Positions 31,580-39,932 of a DNA stretch of 43,539 nt are shown in pieces. The stretch is from a virus. The translations under genes and the position numbers were made by a program. Under the pieces are notes generated by a model, which made no database searches, had not been told where the DNA came from, and saw only the letters and a program-made list of their open reading frames with translations. The DNA lies in IMG/VR virus record IMGVR_UViG_3300029787_000100, positions 1 to 43,539 of that record; one strand, 5' to 3'. Positions within the stretch are counted from its first letter, which is position 1. Every line of letters begins with the position of its first letter.

Positions 31580-31887
31580 TATCTTTTTAACTTCTTTGCT
31601 TTGCTAACAGCACTAGCTTTTTTCTTAGAACCACAATTACAGTTCCACTTACGCAATGCTTTATTAATTCTTGAATTTGGGTCTCTAGCTGTTTTAGCAC
31701 TAGTAAGTCTTCTTTTCATTCCACACATTCTAGCACAGAATGACTTACGTCTAGCTTTAGCTTTACCCTTTGGATTCTTTTGTGTTACAGGAGCTTTTAA
31801 TGTACCTTTAGAGTAACTAGCCCTGCCTTTTGCATTTAAGCCACCACTAGGTGACTTGCCCTCTTTTCTTGTCCAAGCTTCACTCAT
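31579..31887 (-). CDS. Small basic Cys-containing phage protein
   Basis: A 102-aa, Lys/Arg/Ser-rich protein. Its opening, SEAWTRKEGKSPSGGLNAKGRASYSKGT, is shared by a widespread family of small marine phage proteins whose members contain 'LNAKGRASY' (I recall DUF6321, but cannot confirm). Cysteines in FCARMCGM and WNCNCGS could bind zinc. The strong positive charge suggests nucleic acid binding, perhaps with packaged DNA or virions. Function unknown. Confidence 0.65.
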   Translation of the reverse strand: MSEAWTRKEGKSPSGGLNAKGRASYSKGTLKAPVTQKNPKGKAKARRKSFCARMCGMKRRLTSAKTARDPNSRINKALRKWNCNCGSKKKASAVSKAKKLKR

Positions 31888-32204
31888 TAGTGTTTACCGT
31901 TTATCCTACTCAATGAGCCATCTATACGAGACACTTGATTATCTAAATCATTTATCTCTTTTATAACAGCATCAAACTTTCTATCAAGCTTGTCATCTGA
32001 TTGATTCCAACGCCCAATAAGTTTAATGACCATACCTTCCATATTCTCCAATGTCTCAGATTGACCCTTGTTTTCTACTTTTAAATTTTCCAATGCTTGA
32101 GCCTGTTCAGTAGCACGTTTGTTCATACTATACACCATATAGACAAACATAGCTCCGACTACGCCAATCATTCCTGCTTCTGAATATACTGCTAAAAAGT
32201 CCAT
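31887..32204 (-). CDS. Membrane-anchored coiled-coil protein
   Basis: A 105-aa protein, ATG at 32204 with GGGGAA before it. Residues ~9-26 (EAGMIGVVGAMFVYMVYS) form one transmembrane span, followed by a long heptad-repeat region (ALENLKVENKGQSETLENMEGMVIKLIG ... DRKFDAVIKEINDLDNQVSRIDG). This is the layout of small holin-like (BhlA-type) or i-spanin-like phage membrane proteins. It stands near the endolysin in the lysis region. The choice between holin, spanin and tail-associated protein cannot be made. Confidence 0.55.
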   Translation of the reverse strand: MDFLAVYSEAGMIGVVGAMFVYMVYSMNKRATEQAQALENLKVENKGQSETLENMEGMVIKLIGRWNQSDDKLDRKFDAVIKEINDLDNQVSRIDGSLSRINGKH

Positions 32205-32215
32205 ATTTCCCCGGA

Positions 32216-32506
32216 TTATTTATTTTTACGCCCCCATTTAAGAGGATTTAGTTCAAGTGATTGTTTATACCATTTCTCAATTTCTTCTATTTCTGCTTCG
32301 TGCTTCGCTTCTAATTTAGTAATTCTTTCTGATAGATGCTCAAGCTCTCTTGCAATATTACTAAGTTGTGTTTCAATACTAACGTATGTATACACAAGCG
32401 TACCTGTAAGAACAAGCAACTGAATAAGCCACTTAATATTAAGATGGACGCTAAAGTTATCATCAATTCTGTTAACCTTGTACGACCTCGCAAGGTCCTC
32501 ATTCAT
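32216..32506 (-). CDS. Second membrane-anchored coiled-coil protein
   Basis: A 96-aa protein, one membrane span at ~24-43 (IKWLIQLLVLTGTLVYTYVS) followed by a charged coiled coil (IARELEHLSERITKLEAKHEAEIEEIEKWYKQS) and a basic end. It is the same layout as the next gene but without obvious sequence identity. It overlaps the small upstream gene by eight bases (ATGAATGA). Inner-membrane spanin subunit or holin-like antiholin are both possible; no outer-membrane lipoprotein partner (lipobox) was seen nearby. Confidence 0.5.
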   Translation of the reverse strand: MNEDLARSYKVNRIDDNFSVHLNIKWLIQLLVLTGTLVYTYVSIETQLSNIARELEHLSERITKLEAKHEAEIEEIEKWYKQSLELNPLKWGRKNK

Positions 32507-32669
32507 CTTTAGGTATTTCTAAACCTAAGATACCTCTCATAATAACCCATATTTTTTGCATATCTTCGAGTTTGATATCGCCGTAGCTTTTATTATCTAT
32601 TAAGTCGTGGGCTTCTTTACACTTATCTTCAGTGTCTTTTTTCCACGCTTCTAATTCTGCTTTTAACAT
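32499..32669 (-). CDS. Small acidic protein, unknown
   Basis: A 56-aa protein read directly: ATG at 32669 overlaps the stop of the collagen-like gene (TAATG), TGA at 32499-32501. Charged helical N-terminus (LKAELEAWKKDTEDKCKEAHDLI), then KLEDMQKIWVIMRGILGLEIPKDE. It fills the gap between the fibre and lysis modules. No family recognised; the tight overlaps on both sides support it as a real gene. Confidence 0.55.
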   Translation of the reverse strand: MLKAELEAWKKDTEDKCKEAHDLIDNKSYGDIKLEDMQKIWVIMRGILGLEIPKDE

Positions 32670-34912
32670 TATGCTATCCTTGTTACTAGTCCGTTAGATA
32701 CTTGAATTGTTCTTGTCTGACCTTTTAGGTTAATAAGATATGCTTGACTCCCAGTATGTCCACTTGTACTACCAGCCGGTCCCGTTGGTCCCGGTGGTCC
32801 GGGTGGTCCTGCTACAGTACTGTCAGCTCCTGCTGGTCCGGTTGGTCCGGCTGGTCCTGCTGGTCCTTGGCTTCCGGTATTACCTTTCGCTCCTGCCGGT
32901 CCTGCTGGTCCTGCGGCTCCTGCACTTCCCGTAGCCCCTGTAGGTCCGGGTCCACCATCATCTCCATCTGCACCTGCTGGTCCTGTTCCACCTGCTGGTC
33001 CAGTTGCACCTGTATTTCCTTTCGCTCCAGTAGGTCCGGTAGGTCCGGTATCTCCTTTAGGTCCGGCAGGTCCAGTTCCACCAGTAGGTCCTGCTGGTCC
33101 CGGAGGTCCAGCTACCGTACTTGCAGGTCCTGTTGCTCCTGTGTTACCAGTATTACCTTTAAGACCCTGAGGTCCGGTAGGTCCCGGAGGTCCTGCTGGT
33201 CCAGTAGAACCAGTTGGTCCAGCTACGGTACTCGCCGCCCCCGTAGGTCCTGTAGGACCAGTTGCACCCTTAGGTCCCGTAGAACCCGTAGAGCCCGTTG
33301 GTCCTGTATTACCCGTAGGTCCTCTTAACCCAGCTAATTGTGGAGCAGTAAAGTTTGCATACACAAATGCAGGTCCGGTTGCTCCAGTTGGACCAGTCCC
33401 TCCAGTCGGTCCTGTAGTTCCAGTAGAACCTTTGGGTCCTGTTGGTCCAATACTACCCGTATCTCCCTTTGCTCCGGCAGGTCCTGTAGGTCCTGCAACT
33501 CCTTGTGGACCTTGACTCCCGGTAGAACCAGTTGGACCTCTAAGTCCAGCTAGTTGTGGTGCTGTAAAATTTGCGTAAACGAATGCAGGTCCTGTAGCAC
33601 CGGTAGGTCCTGTACTTCCAGTTGAGCCTTTAGGTCCAGTAGGTCCAATCGGTCCAGTACCTCCGGTAGGTCCAGTCGGTCCGGCTACTGTACTAGCGGC
33701 ACCAGTTGGTCCAGTTGGTCCTACTGCTCCAGTAGCACCTTTATCACCTGTGTTACCTTTGGGACCAATAGGTCCTATAGCACCTGTCGGTCCTGTTGGA
33801 CCAGCAACAGTACTAGCGGCACCTGTGGCACCAGTCGCACCAGTATTTCCTTTTAATCCTTGTGGACCTGTAGGTCCAATAGGTCCTGTAGAACCTGTTG
33901 GTCCCGTAGGACCAGTCAACCCTGCTAACTGAGGGGATGTAAAATTTGCATATGTAAAAGCTGGACCAGTTGCACCCGTGGGACCTGTTGGACCAGTAGG
34001 TCCAGTACTACCAGTACTTCCCTTAACTCCTTGGGCACCAGTTGGACCTGTTGGTCCTGCAACCGTAGAATCGGCTCCTGCTGGACCAGTAGCTCCAGTA
34101 GGACCAGTAGACCCAGTTGTACCTTTATCACCTTTTGCTCCTTGTGGTCCAGTAGGACCTAAAGCCCCAGTAGGACCAGTAGGACCTGTAGGTCCAGTTG
34201 CTCCGGTGTCACCTTTAACACTTAACTCTGCCCAATTATTATTAGAACCAGATGGTCTTGAATTACTATTTGCTTTTACACATATCCAAGAACTGCCACT
34301 ATCATATACTGCATCATCTACAGAATAGCTAGTTGCACTAGACCAATCATTTCTCCATACTAAACCTTCGGGACCTGTACTTCCAGTAGGACCTGTGGGA
34401 CCAGTACTTCCAGTTGGTCCGGTAGGACCTGTTGGACCGGGACCTCCAGTAGGACCCGTTCCACCTGTTACACCAGCACTACCAGTAGAACCTTTAGGAC
34501 CTGCTGGACCTTGAGACCCTGTGTCTCCTTTTGGTCCTGCTGGACCCGTTGGACCTGCTATTCCCTGAGAACCAGTATCACCTTTGGCACCTGCACTACC
34601 TGTTGGACCAACTGGTCCTATATTACCTTGAGGACCTGTAGGACCTGCACTATCCCAATTTTCTGATTCTGCTGTACCAAAAGCATTAAATAACATTTTG
34701 TAAATATGGTGTACATCATCATAAAGTTTATTAAAGTCAACCCTTAATAACTCTACAGCATCCATTACATTATGTGTAATAGGGTCTAATGTTGAATCCG
34801 ATTCTACATTATCCGAATCAAACAAGTGTGGTAGCCTAGTTTGACTTTTAAGCGTAGCTGGTTTAGTTGTTAACTCTCTTAAATTTGCGTTATCTAGTTT
34901 TTCTCTTGCCAT
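32669..34912 (-). CDS. Collagen-like (Gly-X-Y) tail fibre with carbohydrate-binding-like insert
   Basis: A 747-aa protein. Residues 1-86 form a non-collagenous attachment region. From ~87 to ~712 it is almost continuous Gly-X-Y, mostly GPTG/GATG/GPAG triplets, which should form a trimeric triple helix projecting from the virion. A ~45-residue module at ~183-231 (W186, [20 protein letters not shown]) looks like a chitin/cellulose-binding CBM5/12-type domain. The motif YANFTxPQLAGL interrupts the helix three times (near 33350, 33565, 33940), and STVAGP blocks recur. The last ~35 residues ([21 protein letters not shown]) are a small strand-rich tip. Likely a receptor-binding or decorative fibre. 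Confidence 0.8.
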   Translation of the reverse strand: MAREKLDNANLRELTTKPATLKSQTRLPHLFDSDNVESDSTLDPITHNVMDAVELLRVDFNKLYDDVHHIYKMLFNAFGTAESENWDSAGPTGPQGNIGPVGPTGSAGAKGDTGSQGIAGPTGPAGPKGDTGSQGPAGPKGSTGSAGVTGGTGPTGGPGPTGPTGPTGSTGPTGPTGSTGPEGLVWRNDWSSATSYSVDDAVYDSGSSWICVKANSNSRPSGSNNNWAELSVKGDTGATGPTGPTGPTGALGPTGPQGAKGDKGTTGSTGPTGATGPAGADSTVAGPTGPTGAQGVKGSTGSTGPTGPTGPTGATGPAFTYANFTSPQLAGLTGPTGPTGSTGPIGPTGPQGLKGNTGATGATGAASTVAGPTGPTGAIGPIGPKGNTGDKGATGAVGPTGPTGAASTVAGPTGPTGGTGPIGPTGPKGSTGSTGPTGATGPAFVYANFTAPQLAGLRGPTGSTGSQGPQGVAGPTGPAGAKGDTGSIGPTGPKGSTGTTGPTGGTGPTGATGPAFVYANFTAPQLAGLRGPTGNTGPTGSTGSTGPKGATGPTGPTGAASTVAGPTGSTGPAGPPGPTGPQGLKGNTGNTGATGPASTVAGPPGPAGPTGGTGPAGPKGDTGPTGPTGAKGNTGATGPAGGTGPAGADGDDGGPGPTGATGSAGAAGPAGPAGAKGNTGSQGPAGPAGPTGPAGADSTVAGPPGPPGPTGPAGSTSGHTGSQAYLINLKGQTRTIQVSNGLVTRIA

Positions 34913-36516
34913 TATATTTTTGCTATCTTTAATCTAGCACCGTATAAACGATGTGATGTTGAAGTTGGATTCCATTTAAGTATTATATAACGACCATTGG
35001 TAGCATCAGCCTGTATACCACTTGATGGATTAGTTGCGTTATCTGAATTAGTATATAAAGTAGTTACTTGTGCAGAAGTTGCAGTAGATGTTGTAACATC
35101 ACTATAATAAATACTTACTTGTACACTAGATGTACCATTTAATCTAAAATGAGTAACTTTATAACCAGTAGGTATGGGTATGTTTGCATATAGCTCTAGA
35201 CTAGATGTCATAACTCTTGCTTGAGCACCATTGTCTACTATAGCCGCATTATAATATGAATTGTCATCGTTAGGCATAAATTGAGATGGCATTACCCATA
35301 TATAACCAGCTCCATCAATAACACTAGTACTATACGAAAGTGTATTTGCACTTGGTATAGTAGGCTTATTACTTAAATCAGAATAACTAAGACCATTTGT
35401 AGCATCATCAAACTGAGCTTCACCTTGAAATGTACAACTACCTGAAACATCTATATCGCTATTTAAAGTAACATTGCCATTAAAAATACTAGTACCTTGC
35501 ACATTTAAATCATTATCAGTTATACTTGTTGTACCAATGCCTAGTCCACCATCTTTAATATAAACGTGTTTATTAGTACCATCACTACCAAATGTAAAAC
35601 CATTTACTGTTTTAGTATTAGCAAAAAAACCTGTCTTACCATCTGGATTAAATGATAACACTCTTTCAGGGTGTGGAGAACTGCCAGAATAACCATTTCC
35701 ATTATGTATCCAGAATTGGTCGTTGTCTACAGTATGACTTACTCCTATCCCAAACTTATTTGTAGTTCCTGTTTGAAATAATATCCTTGATTGATTACCT
35801 GTACCACCTCTTCTAATAAAAAGTGTTGATGTACCAAGTGGATTAGTTCCTCCAAGGTCAAATGTAGGATTAGCTCCCTGTACTTCTACTTCAGCTTGAC
35901 CTGTGCCATCACCTTTTAATACAATTTTTGAATCACCATTAGGGTCTTGATTGATAGTAAAGTTACCTTTACAATTAACAGTACCATTAGCTAGTGCTTG
36001 AAATTCGTCATCAGCTATTTTAAGATTACCAGAACTATCTACTGCAAAAGGATATACACCACTTGCTGGAGTACCAATACTTAATGAGCCACCTACCATA
36101 GTTATAGAACTATTACCATCAACAGCATCTTTAGCCGCTTCTGCTTTACTTTTTACATCACTAGCTGTACTACCATCAATTTTACCAGTATAATCACCGG
36201 TAGAAGGGTCAAAGACTGCTGTTCCATCTGATTTAGCAAGTATACCAATAAACCTACCATTATTAAATTTACTATTGTCTACATTACCTAAACCTACACT
36301 TTCTTTAGATAAACCAGTTGCAGTACCTGTAAACGTAGGATTAGCAAACATAGTAGCTTTAGACTCATTAGTTACATTACTAAGACCTACATCAGCTTTA
36401 CTTGGTTTGTTATCTGTTCTATAAAAATCACCTATTGCTTTACTACCAAAAGTACCGGTTACATTACCGGTAAAATCAGCATCAGCTCGTTGTAATTTTT
36501 TCCAAACTTTAGCCAT
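34912..36516 (-). CDS. Tail fibre protein
   Basis: A 534-aa protein beginning [17 protein letters not shown], almost identical to the start of the 406-aa fibre 2 kb upstream. This shared peptide is probably the anchor to the tail. Then come short [15 protein letters not shown] repeats, a common fibre shaft element, and a strand-rich body with nucleation-like repeats ([19 protein letters not shown]). The C-terminal ~110 residues ([21 protein letters not shown]...) are strand-rich and may be the receptor tip. TAATG-type coupling to the collagen-like gene suggests that both are assembled together. Confidence 0.7.
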   Translation of the reverse strand: MAKVWKKLQRADADFTGNVTGTFGSKAIGDFYRTDNKPSKADVGLSNVTNESKATMFANPTFTGTATGLSKESVGLGNVDNSKFNNGRFIGILAKSDGTAVFDPSTGDYTGKIDGSTASDVKSKAEAAKDAVDGNSSITMVGGSLSIGTPASGVYPFAVDSSGNLKIADDEFQALANGTVNCKGNFTINQDPNGDSKIVLKGDGTGQAEVEVQGANPTFDLGGTNPLGTSTLFIRRGGTGNQSRILFQTGTTNKFGIGVSHTVDNDQFWIHNGNGYSGSSPHPERVLSFNPDGKTGFFANTKTVNGFTFGSDGTNKHVYIKDGGLGIGTTSITDNDLNVQGTSIFNGNVTLNSDIDVSGSCTFQGEAQFDDATNGLSYSDLSNKPTIPSANTLSYSTSVIDGAGYIWVMPSQFMPNDDNSYYNAAIVDNGAQARVMTSSLELYANIPIPTGYKVTHFRLNGTSSVQVSIYYSDVTTSTATSAQVTTLYTNSDNATNPSSGIQADATNGRYIILKWNPTSTSHRLYGARLKIAKI

Positions 36517-36703
36517 TTACTTCTTCTACTTGTTCATATTCAGGGTCAGCTTCAGCCGCCTCTTCAAATGCTTTTTTAAATTTTTTGTGCATTTCAAATA
36601 CCCAAGCTCCTTCACCTACTTTAACATCAATACCGGATATTAAAGTGCATATACCTTCTAGTTCTTGAGTAGTACACTTAATTATTTTCAGTTTCTTCTT
36701 CAC
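36509..36703 (-). CDS. Small acidic protein between fibre genes
   Basis: A 64-aa protein that starts with GTG at 36703 (GGAGAGCAAA before it), overlapping the previous gene by 26 bases and the fibre gene by eight. It opens with KKKLKIIKCTTQELEG, with a helix KKFKKAFEEAAEADPEY and an acidic end. Probably a fibre assembly helper or small structural protein; unknown family. Confidence 0.5.
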   Translation of the reverse strand: MKKKLKIIKCTTQELEGICTLISGIDVKVGEGAWVFEMHKKFKKAFEEAAEADPEYEQVEEVNG

Positions 36704-36923
36704 TTTGCTCTCCTTGTTCTAGCATTGTTTTAATAAACTTTATTTTTAAATAAGTGGTTGTAGCTTGTTCAAGTTCACGTCCCCTATATGTTCTTTCTAT
36801 CATCAAGTCGTTAATGTAATTTATATCAGACAATTCTAACTTTGAAAGTTTTGCTTGTAAATCTATAACCTCTTCTTTTTTTTCAGTAACTACTGCTCCT
36901 TTAGCTTTATCCCAAAATCCCAT
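36678..36923 (-). CDS. Small helical protein between fibre genes
   Basis: An 81-aa protein with TAATG coupling to the upstream gene. It has a GFWDKAKGAVV start and then a long helix of EEVIDLQAKLSKLELSDINYINDLM and QATTTYLKIKFIKTMLEQ, probably a coiled coil. Possible chaperone for the neighbouring fibres. No family recognised. Confidence 0.5.
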   Translation of the reverse strand: MGFWDKAKGAVVTEKKEEVIDLQAKLSKLELSDINYINDLMIERTYRGRELEQATTTYLKIKFIKTMLEQGEQSEEETENN

Positions 36924-37414
36924 TAAGACTTTCCTGCATCAACTTTTTCACCATCTACTTTATAGTCATAAGGATACCCAGCTATGTTAGCTTTTTTCTT
37001 ATGATACTTTTGTAAGTTACTTATTTTTAATTCAAGTGCACCAGTAGTAACTACCTTAGGTGGAATTAAATCACCTTTTTTATCTTTTGTAGCAATCATA
37101 TCAACCATATCATCATTTAATTTTTTATTTAATTCAGCATATAGTTCTGCTTTTGTCATTATTTCACAAGATATTTCAGTAGATTGGTCCATACTCATAT
37201 CATTCTGCATTAGCCAAATTCTACGAGACCCATACATTACATTACCATCTAAATCAGCACAGATAAAATCATACTTATCTGGCTTGTAACCTTCGTCTTG
37301 TAAGGATTTTTTTAAAGGGGCATAAGGGTATGCTTCCATACCCTCCCATTGCCCTTCTTTTGGTATGGTAATTTTCAAGTCACTTAGTTTAAAGTTCTTT
37401 ACTTCTTTAGCCAT
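36923..37414 (-). CDS. ParB-like/unknown protein between fibre genes
   Basis: A 163-aa protein. It opens FKLSDLKITIPKEGQWEG, with a middle KYDFICADLDGNVMYGSRRIWLMQNDMS. The 'l.d...i...g.r...lM....' layout faintly recalls the ParB/Srx nuclease fold, in which a strand precedes a GxRR motif, here GSRRI. There is no clear catalytic set, and a fibre chaperone is as likely. The family is not identified. Confidence 0.4.
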   Translation of the reverse strand: MAKEVKNFKLSDLKITIPKEGQWEGMEAYPYAPLKKSLQDEGYKPDKYDFICADLDGNVMYGSRRIWLMQNDMSMDQSTEISCEIMTKAELYAELNKKLNDDMVDMIATKDKKGDLIPPKVVTTGALELKISNLQKYHKKKANIAGYPYDYKVDGEKVDAGKS

Positions 37415-37423
37415 CTTTTACTC

Positions 37424-38644
37424 CTAAATGTCTACGACTACGTATTGCTCACCACCTACTACGCCAACCTGACCAACAACTTCGTTAGCTGGGTCATTAG
37501 TAAATACGTTATCACCATCAACATCTTCTGCTGTTAATGACATCGGTGCTTTACCTTTTGTAGCTAGTGCATTAGTAGTTGTTGTAGCAAAACTTGCATC
37601 GTCTCCAAGTGCGGCGGCTAGTTCATCAAGAGTGTTTAAAGCTCCCGGTGCACCACCTATAATTGCTGTTTGTGCGGCACTTGATGCAGAGCTTTCAGCT
37701 TCTGCTACTGTCTTACCACCAACTTTATCAGCATCAATAGTTTGTGCTGAACCGTCAAACTTAATTTTACCACCAGCAACTGTTACTGCTTGGTTAATAA
37801 CATTTCCTAATCCTACGTTAGCGGCAGTTGTACCAGCTCTAATAGATGATGTACTATCTTGATTAGCCGTTGCACCACTTGCCGCTCCACTCTTAACAGT
37901 ACTCATTGCAGTTCCACCAAGTGTAGCACTCGTTGATATTGCACCCGTTAATGTACCTCCTAAGATAGTTGATGTGCTATCTTGGTTAGCTGTCGCTCCA
38001 GCGGCGGCTCCCGACTTAATGTCTGCCGCACTAGTTCCACCTATTGTACCAGTAAACGCACCACCTAATATGGTTGTTGTTGAATCTTGGTTTGCAGTAG
38101 CTCCAGAAGCGGCACCACTTTTAACCGTACTAAATGCAGTTCCACCTACTGTTGCACTAGTAGATACTGCACCTGTTAGAGTTCCACCTAAAATTGTAGC
38201 TGTACTGTCTTGGTTTGCAGTTGCACCTGCGGCGGCACCAGATTTAACTGTTGCTACAGAAGTACCACCTACAGAACCTGTAAGGTCTCCTGCCATTATT
38301 GTTGCGGCACTCTTGTTTTCAACAGAACCTAATCCAATATCACCTTTTCCTAAACCTGCGTTAGTTGTAATGTTAGCAACTGTTAACTCACTTCTGATTG
38401 TAGCTGAACTCTTGTTCTCTACACTTCCCAACCCAACGTCAGTTGCTGTTGTATTAGAGTTAATCATACCTGCTTGAGCGTTTGCTGTTTTTAGCTTTGT
38501 ATCGCTATCAAACGCCGCATCAGTTATTGTTTTTGCCGCACTTCCAGCGACTGCTCCTGTTTTGACAGAACTTGCCGCAGTACCGTCTATAGTACCCGTG
38601 AAGTCACCGTCTGCACGTTGGAGCTTCTTCCAGACTTTAGCCAT
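37424..38644 (-). CDS. Tail fibre with tandem Gly/Ala/Ser-rich repeats
   Basis: A 406-aa protein starting [17 protein letters not shown] like the other fibre. Residues ~20-290 are a series of ~35-45-residue repeats built on TILGGTLTGA.STSATVGGTAxSTVKSGAASGATANQDST, with VGLGSVENKSSATI elements earlier. Composition is Ala/Gly/Thr/Ser, giving a long thin beta-helical or triple-stranded shaft. The C-terminal ~70 residues (ESSASSAAQTAIIGGAPGALNTLDELAAALGDD) form the end common to many phage fibres. Repeat copy number may vary by recombination. Confidence 0.7.
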   Translation of the reverse strand: MAKVWKKLQRADGDFTGTIDGTAASSVKTGAVAGSAAKTITDAAFDSDTKLKTANAQAGMINSNTTATDVGLGSVENKSSATIRSELTVANITTNAGLGKGDIGLGSVENKSAATIMAGDLTGSVGGTSVATVKSGAAAGATANQDSTATILGGTLTGAVSTSATVGGTAFSTVKSGAASGATANQDSTTTILGGAFTGTIGGTSAADIKSGAAAGATANQDSTSTILGGTLTGAISTSATLGGTAMSTVKSGAASGATANQDSTSSIRAGTTAANVGLGNVINQAVTVAGGKIKFDGSAQTIDADKVGGKTVAEAESSASSAAQTAIIGGAPGALNTLDELAAALGDDASFATTTTNALATKGKAPMSLTAEDVDGDNVFTNDPANEVVGQVGVVGGEQYVVVDI

Positions 38645-38654
38645 AGTCTTTCTC

Positions 38655-38996
38655 CTATTCTTCTACGGACACCAATAGACTACCTTCAGAACTATTGTAA
38701 TAAAGAGTTCCTTCAGAATTGTCACTAGGTGCCGATGTTCTTGGTTTTAAATGAACAGCCCCTTGGTAGTCAACCGAGAATACCTCTGTGCTGTTATTAA
38801 GTATTTGAAACAAGTCTCCAGATGATACTGTACTACTTGTTTGATGTTTTAAAATATTTCCAGATATTAGCTGTGGTAGTACCTCTACATCAGAAGTTCC
38901 ATTATCTCTATAAAACTTACCATTAGATGTATTATACCAAACTAATTTCGTGTATACGTCTTTTACTAAATTAGGACTCGATAAACTACCTGCCAT
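38655..38996 (-). CDS. Putative fibre/tail accessory protein
   Basis: A 113-aa protein, strand-rich, with paired short turns (YYNSSEGSLLVSVEE, WYNTSNGKFYRDNGTSDV). The 'G.l.yN...g.l..s..' end is common near fibre C-termini and in small tail adhesin-associated proteins. It sits between the 69-aa and 406-aa genes, with 10 bases before the fibre gene. Probable structural component; no family named. Confidence 0.5.
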   Translation of the reverse strand: MAGSLSSPNLVKDVYTKLVWYNTSNGKFYRDNGTSDVEVLPQLISGNILKHQTSSTVSSGDLFQILNNSTEVFSVDYQGAVHLKPRTSAPSDNSEGTLYYNSSEGSLLVSVEE

Positions 38997-39205
38997 TATT
39001 GTACCCTCGAATATGTTGGTGCTGTTGGTTCAGCAACTCTAGTTGTAACTGTAAGTACTGGTTTAACAACTCTAGTTAATATCGGTTTAGTTGGTAATAC
39101 AACACGAGTTGTTTGAGTACCTCTTATTAATGTTAAAAGTATATTATTAAAAGGATAAGCTATCTTATCAAAAGCTAAACTAATCTTATCAAAAGCTACT
39201 GACAT
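38996..39205 (-). CDS. Small repetitive protein, unknown
   Basis: A 69-aa protein coupled by single-base overlaps (TAATG-type) to both neighbours. N-terminal near-repeat SVAFDKISLAFDKIAYPF, then several TRVV/TRVA-x-P repeats (TRVVLPTKP, TRVVKPVL, TRVAEPT). Such short, biased proteins occur between adaptor and fibre genes. Function unknown. Confidence 0.45.
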   Translation of the reverse strand: MSVAFDKISLAFDKIAYPFNNILLTLIRGTQTTRVVLPTKPILTRVVKPVLTVTTRVAEPTAPTYSRVQ

Positions 39206-39669
39206 TAGAAATCCATTGGTGCTATACTTTGTTTAGAACCATCTCTGCCTCTATAAGAATAATTTTTTGCTTGTTTTAAACCTACTTCATATTTCATCAT
39301 AAAGTGTTGTGCTAGTGGTATTGTTTCAGCTTTTCTTTCATAACCATTGGCTATAACTCTTGCAATAAGAGATTCGTGAAATTGTTCTGGTATTTCACAG
39401 ACTTGATTTAAATAAGTAGTTTCTGTTACTTGCCCACTACTATCTAACGTAGTTTCTAAGTAAGTGTCCCCTGAAGCAAAGCCATCTCTTTCTGGTCCTT
39501 CTCCGGGAATTAAAAATTTATCGGGTCTTTGTATATATAATAAGTTTACTGTAACTGCATCTGTTGGAGTAGTAAACTTATCTAAGTTAGCATCATAATA
39601 TGCAATAAGGACAGAATCACGTTCTGTCCACCATAAGTATTGACTAAGATTAAAGTTACTTCGTTCCAT
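39205..39669 (-). CDS. Head-tail adaptor-like protein, C-terminal part
   Basis: A 154-aa protein. The strand block (LIAYYDANLDKF..., VTVNLLYIQRPDKFL) and the later EIPEQFHESLIARVIANGYERK...FMMKYEVGLKQAKNY follow the second half of podovirus adaptor proteins (T7 gp11/P22 gp4-like), where 'iP..yh..li..via..y' precedes a helix. The preceding 87-aa ORF looks like the first half of the same protein. It should form a ring between portal and nozzle. Confidence 0.55.
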   Translation of the reverse strand: MERSNFNLSQYLWWTERDSVLIAYYDANLDKFTTPTDAVTVNLLYIQRPDKFLIPGEGPERDGFASGDTYLETTLDSSGQVTETTYLNQVCEIPEQFHESLIARVIANGYERKAETIPLAQHFMMKYEVGLKQAKNYSYRGRDGSKQSIAPMDF

Positions 39670-39932
39670 TACGTTAGGTCCCTTTCTTTGGGTCTACCTA
39701 TTAATTTTTTAATTGTTTTGCCGTTATAATCTACACCTTTAACTTTAATAATATGCTTTTTTAATGGATAAACTCTTTGATTTGCAGTTGTTGTGAATTG
39801 GTCTATTGACTCTACCATCTCTGCTCTAAATCCCATATCGTTCATTCCATCATTTAACGACCTTACAATTTCAACTACTCCCATATCTGGATGATGTTGC
39901 TGTACTCTTTCAATCATCTCTTTTAGTTTCAT
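39669..39932 (-). CDS. Head-tail adaptor-like protein, N-terminal part
   Basis: An 87-aa protein, ATGA-coupled to the upstream gene. Its helical opening (LKEMIERVQQHHPDMGVVEIVRSLNDGMNDMGFR) followed by FTTTANQRVYPLKKHIIKVKGVDYNGKTIKKL is the first half of a typical podovirus adaptor. It ends in TAA overlapping the ATG of the 154-aa ORF. Both are short for the family, but together they reach about the expected length. A +1 frameshift at AAAGGGA just before the stop could join them. Confidence 0.5.
   Translation of the reverse strand: MKLKEMIERVQQHHPDMGVVEIVRSLNDGMNDMGFRAEMVESIDQFTTTANQRVYPLKKHIIKVKGVDYNGKTIKKLIGRPKERDLT

Noticed and set aside
32740-34328. Long + strand ORFs opposite the collagen-like gene
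   Set aside because: They are low-complexity Ser/Arg/Cys, Val/Pro and Leu/Val readings of the complementary Gly-X-Y repeats; no real gene signal.
33000-34600. Tandem repeats considered as a CRISPR array
   Set aside because: The repeats are in-frame GGxCCx codon patterns of a collagen-like protein with no regular spacers or palindromic repeat unit.
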